A stretch of 26,843 nt of DNA from an uncultured Oscillospiraceae bacterium (GTDB lineage Bacteria; Bacillota; Clostridia; Oscillospirales; Oscillospiraceae). A program made the position numbers and the translations under genes. The notes under the pieces were generated by a model. It made no database searches. It was not told where the DNA came from and worked only from the letters and a program-made list of their open reading frames with translations. Shown piece by piece: positions 15,996-23,632 of this stretch. Location: contig CAKTOJ010000012.1 of the NCBI GenBank assembly GCA_934589665.1, positions 1-26,843 of the forward strand. The letters run 5' to 3'. Position 1 is the stretch's first letter, and every line of letters starts with the position of its first letter.

Positions 15996-18352
15996 CATTT
16001 ACCTATCCCGGTGGGAGCACGCCTGCCCTGCGCGAAGTGAGCCTGACGGTCCGTGCGGGTGAGTTCGTCACGCTCTGCGGCCTCTCCGGCAGCGGGAAAT
16101 CAACGCTTCTGCGCCAGCTGAAAACGGCACTTGCGCTATCCGGCGCGCGCTCGGGCGAGATTTTTTTCGACGGCTGTCCGCTCTCCGGGCTTTCCCAGCG
16201 CGTTCAGGCTGCGCGCATTGGCTTTGTGCAGCAAAGCCCGGAAAACCAGCTTGTCACCGACAAGGTGTGGCACGAGCTGGCATTCGGACTGGAAAGCCTG
16301 GGGTGCGATACGCCGGCCATCCGCCGCCGCGTGGCGGAAATGGCGGGCTTTTTCGGCATGGAAGACTGGTTCCATCGTGATGTTGCTTCGCTCTCAGGAG
16401 GACAAAAGCAGCTGCTCAACCTTGCCGCTGTGCTGACGATGCAGCCGGATGTGCTGATCCTTGACGAGCCGACCGCACAGCTCGACCCCATTGCGGCGGC
16501 GGACTTCCTCGCCGCACTCTCGCGTGTGAACCGTGAGCTGGGGACGACTGTTCTGCTCTCCGAGCAGCGGCTGGAGGAGGCGCTTGTGCTCTCCGACCGT
16601 GCCGTCGTGCTCGACGGCGGACGCATCATTGCCGACGGCGCGCCGCGTGCCGTCGGCGCGCAGCTGCTTGCGGCGGGGAATGAAATGTTTAGCGCCATGC
16701 CGGCCGCCATGCGCGTATGGGCGGCTGCGGAGCGGGGCGGCCGGCCCTGTCCCGTTTCCGTGCGGGAGGGACGGAACTGGCTTAGGGATTTTGCCGCCTC
16801 GCACGGACTGAAACAGGTACCGGAGTGCCGGATGCCCGCACCTGTGGGCGAAACGGCTGTGACAGTATCGGACGCATGGTTCAAGTATGAGCGTGAGGGC
16901 CCGGACATTGTGCGGGGGTTGGAACTCACCGTGCGGCGCGGTGAGCTTCTGGCTGTCCTCGGCGGCAACGGCGCGGGCAAATCGACGACGCTCAAGCTGC
17001 TTGCGGGACTGCAAAAGCCGTACCGCGGGGAGGTGCATATCACCGGAAGGACGGCGCTTCTGCCGCAGGATGTGCAGCTGCTTTTTGCGAAAAAAACGGT
17101 GCGGGAGGATCTTGCTGAGGTCGGAGCAGATGCGCCCATGCTTGTGCGCATCACGGCGCTCTGCCGTTTGGAGGGGCTTTTGGACCGCCATCCCTATGAT
17201 CTCTCCGGCGGAGAACAGCAACGTGCGGCGCTGGCAAAGCTTCTGCTGACACGGCCTGACATTTTGCTGCTCGACGAGCCGACGCGCGGTCTTGATGCGG
17301 CGTTCAAATCAGAACTGTCGGAGATCCTTGAAGAGTTGCTCTCGCAGGGTGCGGCCATCGTCATGGTCAGCCATGATGTGGAGTTCTGCGCCGAGCATGC
17401 CGGACGCTGTGCTCTCTTTTTTGACGGATCGATCGCCGCGGACGGTACGCCGCGGGAATTCTTTGCGGGCAACCGGTTCTACACCACGGCGGCGAATCGT
17501 ATGTCGCGCGGGCTTTTGCCTAATGCGGTGACGGTATCTGATGTGACCGCCGCCTGCGGCGGCACGCCGGAGCGGAGGGAGAAGCGGCGGAAGCTTCCGC
17601 CGCAGCCGCCGGAAGCGGTGAAAAAAACGATCGGCACGCCGCGGAAAAAGCACAGGCTTCCTGTACGTACGGTCGTCTCCGCGGCTGTCTCGCTTCTCAT
17701 GATCCCGCTGACGCTGCTGGCCGGCACGGAGCTTTTGGGCATGCGGAGTTACTATCCGCTCTCCTTTGTCATGCTGCTGGAAGCGATGCTGCCGTTCTTC
17801 CTCGTCTTTGAGGGGAAACGGCCGGCGGCACGGGAGCTTGTGGTCATCGCGTCGCTCTGCGCGCTGGGCGTGGCGGGCCGCGCGGCGTTCTTCATGCTGC
17901 CGCAGTTCAAGCCGGTGCTGGCGCTGACGATCCTTACGGGTGTTTCGCTCGGCGGGGAGGCCGGGTTTCTTGTGGGGGCGGTGACGATGCTTGTCTCCAA
18001 TGTCCTTTTTTTGCAGGGACCGTGGACGCCGTGGCAGATGTTCGGCATGGGGCTGTGCGGCTTTCTTGCGGGGCTTGTGTTCCGGCAGGGCGGCCTGCCG
18101 CGTAAGCGGTGGCTTTTGTGCGCCTTCGGCGCGGTCAGTGCGTTTGCGGTTTACGGTGTGCTGCTCAACGCCTACTCCGCGCTGCTTGCCACCGGTACGC
18201 TGACGTGGGAGAGCTTTGCGGTCTACTGCGCCTCGGGCTTTGCGATGGATGCGGTGCAGGCCGGTTCCACAGTGGTATTTCTCTGGCTTTTTGCCGGGCC
18301 GATGCTGGAAAAGCTCGACCGGATCAAAAGAAAGTACGATCCGGCGCTGTGA
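15968..18352 (+). CDS. Fused ECF transporter: two ATPase domains plus S component, 794 aa
   Basis: ATG 15968 (MELYRIERLTFTYPGG) has AAAGGAGG 7 bases upstream; the open frame extends further back but overlaps EcfT. Domain 1 has Walker A GLSGSGKST (38-46), signature LSGGQKQ (142-148) and Walker B from 162 with DEPTAQLDP. Domain 2 has Walker A GGNGAGKST (332-340), signature LSGGEQQR (412-419) and DEPTRGLD after 432. A Pro/Lys/Arg-rich linker (about 515-562) leads to 6-7 membrane segments at about 566-780, the size and pattern of an ECF S component, which binds the vitamin. The chain thus carries A, A and S parts while T is separate. Corrinoid specificity is inferred from the riboswitch and from the DUF4430 neighbours. 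Alternatives are other cobalt or vitamin substrates. Confidence 0.88.
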   Translation: MELYRIERLTFTYPGGSTPALREVSLTVRAGEFVTLCGLSGSGKSTLLRQLKTALALSGARSGEIFFDGCPLSGLSQRVQAARIGFVQQSPENQLVTDKVWHELAFGLESLGCDTPAIRRRVAEMAGFFGMEDWFHRDVASLSGGQKQLLNLAAVLTMQPDVLILDEPTAQLDPIAAADFLAALSRVNRELGTTVLLSEQRLEEALVLSDRAVVLDGGRIIADGAPRAVGAQLLAAGNEMFSAMPAAMRVWAAAERGGRPCPVSVREGRNWLRDFAASHGLKQVPECRMPAPVGETAVTVSDAWFKYEREGPDIVRGLELTVRRGELLAVLGGNGAGKSTTLKLLAGLQKPYRGEVHITGRTALLPQDVQLLFAKKTVREDLAEVGADAPMLVRITALCRLEGLLDRHPYDLSGGEQQRAALAKLLLTRPDILLLDEPTRGLDAAFKSELSEILEELLSQGAAIVMVSHDVEFCAEHAGRCALFFDGSIAADGTPREFFAGNRFYTTAANRMSRGLLPNAVTVSDVTAACGGTPERREKRRKLPPQPPEAVKKTIGTPRKKHRLPVRTVVSAAVSLLMIPLTLLAGTELLGMRSYYPLSFVMLLEAMLPFFLVFEGKRPAARELVVIASLCALGVAGRAAFFMLPQFKPVLALTILTGVSLGGEAGFLVGAVTMLVSNVLFLQGPWTPWQMFGMGLCGFLAGLVFRQGGLPRKRWLLCAFGAVSAFAVYGVLLNAYSALLATGTLTWESFAVYCASGFAMDAVQAGSTVVFLWLFAGPMLEKLDRIKRKYDPAL

Positions 18353-18364
18353 GTGAATCAATGC

Positions 18365-18393
18365 TTGAATTTACCACGCTGGTGTGGCATAAT
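18365..18393 (+). promoter_or_regulatory. Putative promoter of the SGNH hydrolase gene
   Basis: TTGAAT (18365-18370), 17 bases and CATAAT (18388-18393). A CGCTGG/CCAGCG inverted repeat (18377-18403) surrounds the -10. No terminator was seen between the ECF gene and this site, so read-through from the B12 operon is possible. Confidence 0.55.
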
Positions 18394-18446
18394 AACGCCA
18401 GCGATCCGGTAGGAATTTCAAAACGGGGAGTCAACGGAGCGGAACG

Positions 18447-19058
18447 ATGGAGGAGAGAAGAAAGCTTTTTTGTCTGGGAGACAGCGTGACCTTCGGCTAC
18501 GGTGTGCGCCCTTCACAGCGGTGGACCGGCATTATGGCGCGGGAACACGGCTGGGAGGTCGTAAACGAGGGAGTCAACGGCGATACGACGGGCGGCATGC
18601 TCGCACGGCTGCATGTGCGCGTGCTCCCGGAGATGAAGCAGGAGCTTCTTGGCGGAGGCCGTCCACATGTTTTGCTGATGGGCGGGAGCAACGATATCTT
18701 CTATTCCGGCTCAGACACACCGGCGCGGGCCAACATAGGCGCGATGGTGCATCAGATGCTCTCTGCCGGGATTCTTCCGATGGTGGGAATTCCACTGCCG
18801 GTTGCGCCGGCCTTTGCGCCGGAGGCGTGGGCGGCAGTTGTTGATTTTTCCGCAGCGGCGGAGGGGTTGACAAACTATTGTGCGTGGCTCAAGCGCTTCT
18901 GTGCGGCCTTCGGCGTGCCGTATGTGGATTTCCGCACAGACTTTCTGACGCCAGACGGCGGAGCGCGCGAGGAGCTTTTGCTCGACGGCCTGCACCCGAC
19001 GCCCGAGGGACACCGTTTGATGGTGGCGCGTCTGTGCGCGCAGCTTGAGCAATCATAA
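18447..19058 (+). CDS. SGNH/GDSL-family hydrolase, 203 aa
   Basis: These are Ser-His esterases, lipases or acetyl-hydrolases. ATG 18447 has GGAG 7 bases upstream. Block I GDS places the nucleophile at Ser13, block III GGSND has Asn82, and block V DGLHP has Asp180 and His183; Gly in NEGVNGDTTGG is block II. The catalytic set is complete. There is no signal peptide, so it is probably cytosolic. The natural ester is not predictable. It lies 15 bases before the lipoate ligase gene, so the two are probably co-transcribed. Confidence 0.88.
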   Translation: MEERRKLFCLGDSVTFGYGVRPSQRWTGIMAREHGWEVVNEGVNGDTTGGMLARLHVRVLPEMKQELLGGGRPHVLLMGGSNDIFYSGSDTPARANIGAMVHQMLSAGILPMVGIPLPVAPAFAPEAWAAVVDFSAAAEGLTNYCAWLKRFCAAFGVPYVDFRTDFLTPDGGAREELLLDGLHPTPEGHRLMVARLCAQLEQS

Positions 19059-19073
19059 GAAATGGAGACGACC

Positions 19074-20072
19074 ATGAAGCTTTCTTACCTTGACCTGACG
19101 ACAACAGATCCGAGCTATAATCTGGCGATGGAGCAGTATGTGTTTGACTGCCTGCCGCGCGACCGGATGTATTTTATGCTCTGGCAGAACGACAATGCGA
19201 TCATTGTCGGCAAATATCAGAACACGATCTCCGAGATCAATGAGGAGGCCGTGCGTGAGCGCGGCATCCGTGTGGTGCGCCGCCTTTCCGGCGGCGGCGC
19301 GGTCTATCACGATATGGGGAATCTGAACTTCACGTTTATCACCGATGCGGGCGAGAACAACACGCTGGATTTCAAGCTCTTCTGCGAGCCGGTTGTGCGC
19401 ACGCTTGCATCCCTCGGCGTGAAGGCTGAGGTGAATGGGCGCAACGATATCACGATCGACGGGAAGAAGTTTTCCGGCAACTCACAGTATCTGCGTCAGG
19501 GCCGCGTCATGCATCACGGCACGATCATGTTCGATTCCGATCTGTCGGTCGTCACTCAGGCGCTTCGGGTGGACCCGAGCAAGATACAGACAAAGGGCAT
19601 CCGCTCCGTGCGCAGCCGCGTGACGAACGTAGCGGAGCATCTGCCGCGCAGGGTCACGCTGCCGGAGTTCCGCCGCACGTTGCTGGAGAACATCCTGCGG
19701 GAGAATCCGGGCGAGGCGTATCCGCTTACAGCGGAGGATCTTGCGGCGGTAGAGAAGCTGCGCGAGGAGCGCTACGCGACCTGGGAGTGGAACTATGGCC
19801 GCTCGCCGGCGTGCACCATGCAGCGCCGCCGCCGCGTGGACGGCTGCGGCCTGATCGAGGCCTATATCTCGGTGGAGCATGGCCTGATCGCGGGGATTTC
19901 GTTCCGTGGGGACTTTTTCAGCGCGGAGGAGCCGGAGGAGCTGTCCAAGCGCTTTGCGGGCCATACGCCGGATTATGCGGGCTATGCCGCCGCCCTTGAC
20001 GGCGTGGACGCCGGACGCTATTTTGCGGGACTGAGCAATGACGAGCTCATTGACATCCTCTGCGAGGGCTGA
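19074..20072 (+). CDS. lplA: Lipoate-protein ligase A family, 332 aa
   Basis: It attaches free lipoate to lipoyl domains through lipoyl-AMP. The start chosen is ATG 19074 (MKLSYLDL) with GGAG 6 bases upstream; an in-frame ATG at 19062 has a poorer site. Family motifs are clear: NLAMEQYVF near residue 16, the lipoate/ATP site RRLSGGGAVYHD at 69-80, NFTF, and the catalytic-lysine region KKFSGNSQYL at about 131-140. A C-terminal accessory domain of about 90 residues (TWEWNYGRSPACTMQ onward) is present, as in full-length LplA. No lipoyl-domain protein is encoded in the window. A strong terminator follows. Confidence 0.93.
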   Translation: MKLSYLDLTTTDPSYNLAMEQYVFDCLPRDRMYFMLWQNDNAIIVGKYQNTISEINEEAVRERGIRVVRRLSGGGAVYHDMGNLNFTFITDAGENNTLDFKLFCEPVVRTLASLGVKAEVNGRNDITIDGKKFSGNSQYLRQGRVMHHGTIMFDSDLSVVTQALRVDPSKIQTKGIRSVRSRVTNVAEHLPRRVTLPEFRRTLLENILRENPGEAYPLTAEDLAAVEKLREERYATWEWNYGRSPACTMQRRRRVDGCGLIEAYISVEHGLIAGISFRGDFFSAEEPEELSKRFAGHTPDYAGYAAALDGVDAGRYFAGLSNDELIDILCEG

Positions 20073-20118
20073 TGCCGCAGAAGCGGCGCATAGCTGAGAT
20101 AGAGCGAAAATAAAGACG

Positions 20119-20150
20119 AAAAGGGCGGAGACGTAAGTCTCCGCCCTTTT
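20119..20150. terminator. Bidirectional intrinsic terminator
   Basis: AAAAGGGCGGAGAC (20119-20132) and its complement ending in TTTT (20137-20150) enclose GTAA. It serves the lipoate ligase gene and, from the other strand, the alcohol dehydrogenase gene. Confidence 0.93.
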
Positions 20151-20209
20151 CACAAGAAAGATTGGCAAGAAAATGAACAAACAATAGGAATGGTGCAGCT
20201 TTATGCGTC

Positions 20210-21307
20210 TTAGCGCAGGAGACTGCGGGTGTAGATCTGAAGGACCTCGTCGTAGCCGGCCGGCTCGGGATGGCGGACAAAACGGTGCTTCTGCTCGGCG
20301 AATTCCTTTGCATACTGCTCAAGCTCTTCGTAGGTTACCTCAACATTGACCTCAAGGATGCTGCTGATGAAGTCGGCAAATTCGTCCACAGAACCGAAAC
20401 CGCACAGGGAAACGATGCGGTTGACCTTGGTCTTGTCCTTGAAGATGCGCAGATACTCACCCTCAAGCAGGCCGCAGGCAAGGCCGTGCGGAATGTGCTT
20501 ATTATGGGTGAGCGCGTAGCTCATGCCGTGGGGCAGGCAGGTGCCGGTCTGGTTGTTGGCCATGCCGCCGAGCATGGAAATGAACATCTGCGTCTCGCGG
20601 ACCTCATAGGAGAACTCACCCTTGCGCAGAGCGTCGACCGTGCCGGCGAAGGCCTGAAACGCGATCTCGCACAATCCGCGGGAATAGGGATTGCTGGCCG
20701 TAGAAACATAGGACTCGATGCAGTGGCCGAGCGCATCGAGCGCCGTGGCGCGGGTGAGGCGGACGGGCATGCTCATCAGATAGGTCGGGTCGAGGAAGGC
20801 ATAGCGCGGGAACACCCACGGCTTGATGGCCTGCTTGGTCTGGGTGTCAAAGCGCGTGATAACGGACCAGTGAGCGACCTCGGCGCCGGTGCCGGCAGTG
20901 GTCGGGATGGCGATGATGGGGAGGGACTCAAGCTCTTCGTTCTTGAAGAGATCGTAGGGCTCCATGTCGGGATTCTTCATCATCACGCCAATGGCCTTGG
21001 AGGCGTCGATCGGAGCGCCGCCGCCGATGGCGATGAGGAAGTCCGCGCCCTTTTCAAGGCCGACCTTTGCTGCGCGCACGATGGTTTCCACGCAGGGGTT
21101 TTCCTCGATCTCGGTTTCCACAAAGTAGTCGACGCCCAGCTCATCGAGAACGCTCTGGACGTCCTCAAGTGCATAGTGGCGGCCGGGCAGCTTGTAGGTG
21201 ATGACATATGCGCGCTTGCCGCACTTGCCGAAAACGCTTTTGTTCTCCTTGATGCAGTCCTTGCCGAAAAAAACCTGGCCGGGCATCAGAAATTTAAAAT
21301 TTTCCAT
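20210..21307 (-). CDS. Iron-containing alcohol dehydrogenase, 365 aa
   Basis: Group III alcohol dehydrogenases reduce aldehydes or oxidise alcohols with NAD(P). The start chosen is ATG 21307 (MENFKFLMPGQVFFGKD) after GGGAGG; five extra residues from an earlier start include that site. GGGAPIDASK (95-104) is the nucleotide-binding loop and IPTTAGTGAEV follows. Predicted metal ligands are Asp191, His195, His260 and His274 (DALGHCIESY, CLPHGMSYAL, IPHGLACG). The usual family length is about 380. The substrate is unknown. The gene has its own probable promoter and lies downstream of a split transketolase on the same strand. Confidence 0.93.
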   Translation of the reverse strand: MENFKFLMPGQVFFGKDCIKENKSVFGKCGKRAYVITYKLPGRHYALEDVQSVLDELGVDYFVETEIEENPCVETIVRAAKVGLEKGADFLIAIGGGAPIDASKAIGVMMKNPDMEPYDLFKNEELESLPIIAIPTTAGTGAEVAHWSVITRFDTQTKQAIKPWVFPRYAFLDPTYLMSMPVRLTRATALDALGHCIESYVSTASNPYSRGLCEIAFQAFAGTVDALRKGEFSYEVRETQMFISMLGGMANNQTGTCLPHGMSYALTHNKHIPHGLACGLLEGEYLRIFKDKTKVNRIVSLCGFGSVDEFADFISSILEVNVEVTYEELEQYAKEFAEQKHRFVRHPEPAGYDEVLQIYTRSLLR

Positions 21308-21366
21308 GAAATAGCCTCCCATTTCTTTGATGTCTTTTATAGAAGTGTGCCAGTTTTTGTGTTTCT

Positions 21367-21396
21367 ATTGTACTGTTGATTGTGAAGAGAATCCAA
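21367..21396 (-). promoter_or_regulatory. Putative promoter of the alcohol dehydrogenase gene
   Basis: On the minus strand TTGGAT (21396-21391), 18 bases and TACAAT (21372-21367) lie 60 bases before the start. Confidence 0.5.
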
Positions 21397-21404
21397 TACA
21401 TAAT

Positions 21405-21447
21405 TTTTCTCTGCTCATAGAGATAATCTATCAGTGAGCAGAGAAAA
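21405..21447. repeat. 13-bp perfect inverted repeat upstream of the alcohol dehydrogenase
   Basis: TTTTCTCTGCTCA (21405-21417) and TGAGCAGAGAAAA (21435-21447) flank a 17-base centre that itself contains TAGA/TCTA. It sits just upstream of the putative -35. It is either an operator or a hairpin stacked behind the adjacent terminator. Confidence 0.6.
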
Positions 21448-21483
21448 GGACGCCCGCTTTTCCGTACGAAAAAGCAGACGCCC
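21443..21483 (-). terminator. Intrinsic terminator after the transketolase genes
   Basis: On the minus strand a 16-bp stem with a few G-U pairs (21483-21468 with 21463-21448, loop GTAC) is followed by TTTTC. It begins 15 bases after the stop of the transketolase C-terminal subunit. Confidence 0.75.
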
Positions 21484-21498
21484 TTCTTTAGAGGAGGC

Positions 21499-22443
21499 TT
21501 AGTTCTTCTTACGTGCGACCAGTGCGATCGCCTTTTCAACGATGCTGTCCACGTCCATGCCGTGATCGCGGTAGAGCAGTTCGGGATCGCCGGACTCACC
21601 GAAGCGGTCCTGAATACCGACAATGTTCATCGGGACGGGAAGCTCCTGGCAGACGACCTCCGCGACCGCGGAGCCCAGACCACCGTAAATGGTGTGATCC
21701 TCAATGGTCATGACCGCGCCGGTCTCCTTGGCCGCACGGATGATCGCGGCGGTGTCGAGAGGCTTGATGGTGGGCATTTCGACCACGCGGACGCCGATGC
21801 CGCGGGTCTTGAGGATTTCGGCGGCGTCCATCGCCTTCTTGAGCAGGATGCCGGAGACGATCATCGTCATGTCGCTGCCATAGTTGAGCACCTCATAGGA
21901 CTTGCCGATCTCAAACTGATAGGTGGAGGCGTCGAAGATGTCGGCAACCGGATTACGGTGCAGACGGATGTAGAGAGGGCCCTTGAAATCTACAGCCGCA
22001 TGCGCCACAGCGCGCGCGGAAACGGCATCCGAGGGCTGCACGATCGTCATGTTCGGGAACGAGCGCATGATGCTCACATCCTCGATCGCGGCGTGCGTCG
22101 CGCCGTCGCCGCCGACCTGAAGACCGGCGTGCGTGCCGATGATGGTGACGTTCAGGTTCGGGTAGCACACAAAGGTGCGGACCTGTTCGCAGGCGCGCAT
22201 GCTGGCGAACACAGCGAAGGTGGCAAGAAATACCTTGTTGCCGCAGCTTGCCATGCCGGCTGCCGCGCCGACAAGATTCTGCTCGGCAATGCCGAAGCTG
22301 AACTCGCGGTCGGGATAAAGCTTTGCGAACTTCTCAAGACCGCAGGTCTTGGTGTCCGCGTTGCACACGACGAAATCCGTGCGCTCCTTTGCAATGTCAA
22401 TCAGTTCCTGACCAAAGGCCATTCTTGTAGCAATAACGCCCAT
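21499..22443 (-). CDS. Transketolase C-terminal subunit, 314 aa
   Basis: This is the pyrimidine-binding and C-terminal half of a split transketolase. It begins MGVIATRMAFGQELIDIAKE. FGIAEQNLVGAAAGMA holds the catalytic Glu (about residue 54) that activates thiamine diphosphate; GTHAGLQVGGDGATHAAIED is the substrate-side loop. A C-terminal domain (TMIVSGILLKKAMDAAEIL onward) completes the fold. The start lies 2 bases after the stop of the N-terminal subunit gene, so the two should be made together and assemble as a heterotetramer. Related 1-deoxyxylulose-5-phosphate synthase is excluded by the split organisation and motif set. Confidence 0.92.
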   Translation of the reverse strand: MGVIATRMAFGQELIDIAKERTDFVVCNADTKTCGLEKFAKLYPDREFSFGIAEQNLVGAAAGMASCGNKVFLATFAVFASMRACEQVRTFVCYPNLNVTIIGTHAGLQVGGDGATHAAIEDVSIMRSFPNMTIVQPSDAVSARAVAHAAVDFKGPLYIRLHRNPVADIFDASTYQFEIGKSYEVLNYGSDMTMIVSGILLKKAMDAAEILKTRGIGVRVVEMPTIKPLDTAAIIRAAKETGAVMTIEDHTIYGGLGSAVAEVVCQELPVPMNIVGIQDRFGESGDPELLYRDHGMDVDSIVEKAIALVARKKN

Positions 22444-22445
22444 CC

Positions 22446-23288
22446 TTAATCCGCTCCTTTCTCAATATCTTCCAGCGCCTGCGCCAGCTGCTCGGCATTG
22501 GGGGCAGCGCCGTGCCATGCCGCGGCGTCCTCCATGAAGGAAACGCCCTTGCCCTTGACCGTTCTGGCAAGGATTACCGTGGGAGAGCGCATGGTGCGCG
22601 CCTCGTGCAGCGCGGTGAGGACCTCGTGAATGTTGTGGCCGTCGATGTCGATGACGTTCCAGCCGAAGGCCTTCCACTTGTCTGCGAACGGCTCCTCACG
22701 CATGATGTCGTTGACCCAGCCGTTGATCTGCACGCCGTTGCAGTCGACAATGGCGATGAGGTTGTTCAGGCGGTAGTGAGCGGCAGCCATCGCGGCCTCC
22801 CAGACCATGCCCTCCTGGCACTCGCCGTCACCGAGCATAACGTAGGTCATGTAATCCTGACCCTTATGCTTGGCGGAGAGCGCCATGCCGAGACCGGCAG
22901 ACAGGCCGTTGCCGAGGGAACCGGCGGTCATGTCCAGACCGGGGACCTTGTTCATGTCGGGGTGGCCCTGCAGGATGGAATGATACTGGCGCAGCGTGTT
23001 GAGGATGGACTTATCAAAGAAGCCGCGCTCGGCCAGAGCGGCGTAGAGCACGGGGCAGGCGTGACCCTTGGAGAGGACAAAGCGGTCACGGTCCGGCCAG
23101 TCCGGATTCTGCGGATCGATGTTCATGACATGAAAATAAAGCGTTGTTACGACCTCGACCGCCGAAAGAGAGCCGCCCGGGTGGCCCGCTTTTGCGGTAT
23201 AGATCATATTGAGAACGTCATGCCTGATCTCCAATGCTTTACTTTCCAGTCTTTTTACATCCTGATTGGTAAAATAATTGTGATTCAA
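22446..23288 (-). CDS. Transketolase N-terminal subunit, 280 aa
   Basis: This is the thiamine-diphosphate pyrophosphate-binding half. The start is TTG at 23288 (read as MNHNYFTNQDV), 10 bases after GGGAG. An ATG 10 bases upstream is out of frame and abuts the ribosome binding site. Motifs: KAGHPGGSLS (34-42), SKGHACPVLYAAL (73-85), AGSLGNGLSAGLGMAL (122-137) and the TPP motif GDGECQEG with following Asn residues (153-184). The product pairs with the C-terminal subunit encoded next to it. Split transketolases are common in Clostridia and often serve pentose or unusual ketose routes. Confidence 0.93.
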   Translation of the reverse strand: MNHNYFTNQDVKRLESKALEIRHDVLNMIYTAKAGHPGGSLSAVEVVTTLYFHVMNIDPQNPDWPDRDRFVLSKGHACPVLYAALAERGFFDKSILNTLRQYHSILQGHPDMNKVPGLDMTAGSLGNGLSAGLGMALSAKHKGQDYMTYVMLGDGECQEGMVWEAAMAAAHYRLNNLIAIVDCNGVQINGWVNDIMREEPFADKWKAFGWNVIDIDGHNIHEVLTALHEARTMRSPTVILARTVKGKGVSFMEDAAAWHGAAPNAEQLAQALEDIEKGAD

Positions 23289-23336
23289 GGTATTTCATCT
23301 CCCTGTTACAGTATTTTGCGGTGAATCGATGATTTT

Positions 23337-23366
23337 ATTGTAACAATTGTCCAGACTGGAAAGCAA
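23337..23366 (-). promoter_or_regulatory. Promoter of the transketolase genes with internal palindrome
   Basis: On the minus strand TTGCTT (23366-23361), 18 bases and TACAAT (23342-23337). A TCCAGACTGGA palindrome (23350-23360) sits in the spacer and ATTGT/ACAAT symmetry covers the -10, so this may be an operator. Confidence 0.6.
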
Positions 23367-23614
23367 TTCCGATTGACGATTATATTTATTAAGAAAGCCA
23401 ATAAAGCCGTGCTCAGGTTCGCTTGCCCTGACCGGGTGGAGTGCCAAAAAACAAGCATTGGCAGGCACTTGAGCGTTTTCCACAGAGGAGGCAGAAAGAG
23501 AATTGAGCGGTGCTATTGCCCGATTGAAAAGTTCTATTGGATTCCAAACCGTCAATGCGCGTAAAATAACGACATGAAATCCCTTGCCTGTCGTGCACTT
23601 TTATCATGTTACAT
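23367..23614. other. Intergenic stretch between transketolase and HMG-CoA-lyase-family genes
   Basis: About 250 bases with no convincing gene. An 86-codon minus-strand ORF here has no ribosome binding site and overlaps the transketolase promoter. An imperfect inverted repeat AGTGCC/GGCACT lies near 23440-23470. I could not identify a good plus-strand promoter for the lyase gene. Confidence 0.5.
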
Positions 23615-23632
23615 AAGGAGAGGTTACCGGTT

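Noticed and set aside
17309..18361. 350-codon minus-strand ORF opposite the ECF fusion
   Set aside because: Its product is a low-complexity Arg/Gln/His-rich sequence antisense to the S-component segment.
21323..21350. TGGCAC element resembling a sigma-54 -24 box on the minus strand before the alcohol dehydrogenase
   Set aside because: The matching -12 GC element is absent, and a sigma-A-like promoter lies just upstream.
23295..23555. 86-codon minus-strand ORF upstream of the transketolase genes
   Set aside because: It has no ribosome binding site and overlaps the transketolase promoter and ribosome binding site.
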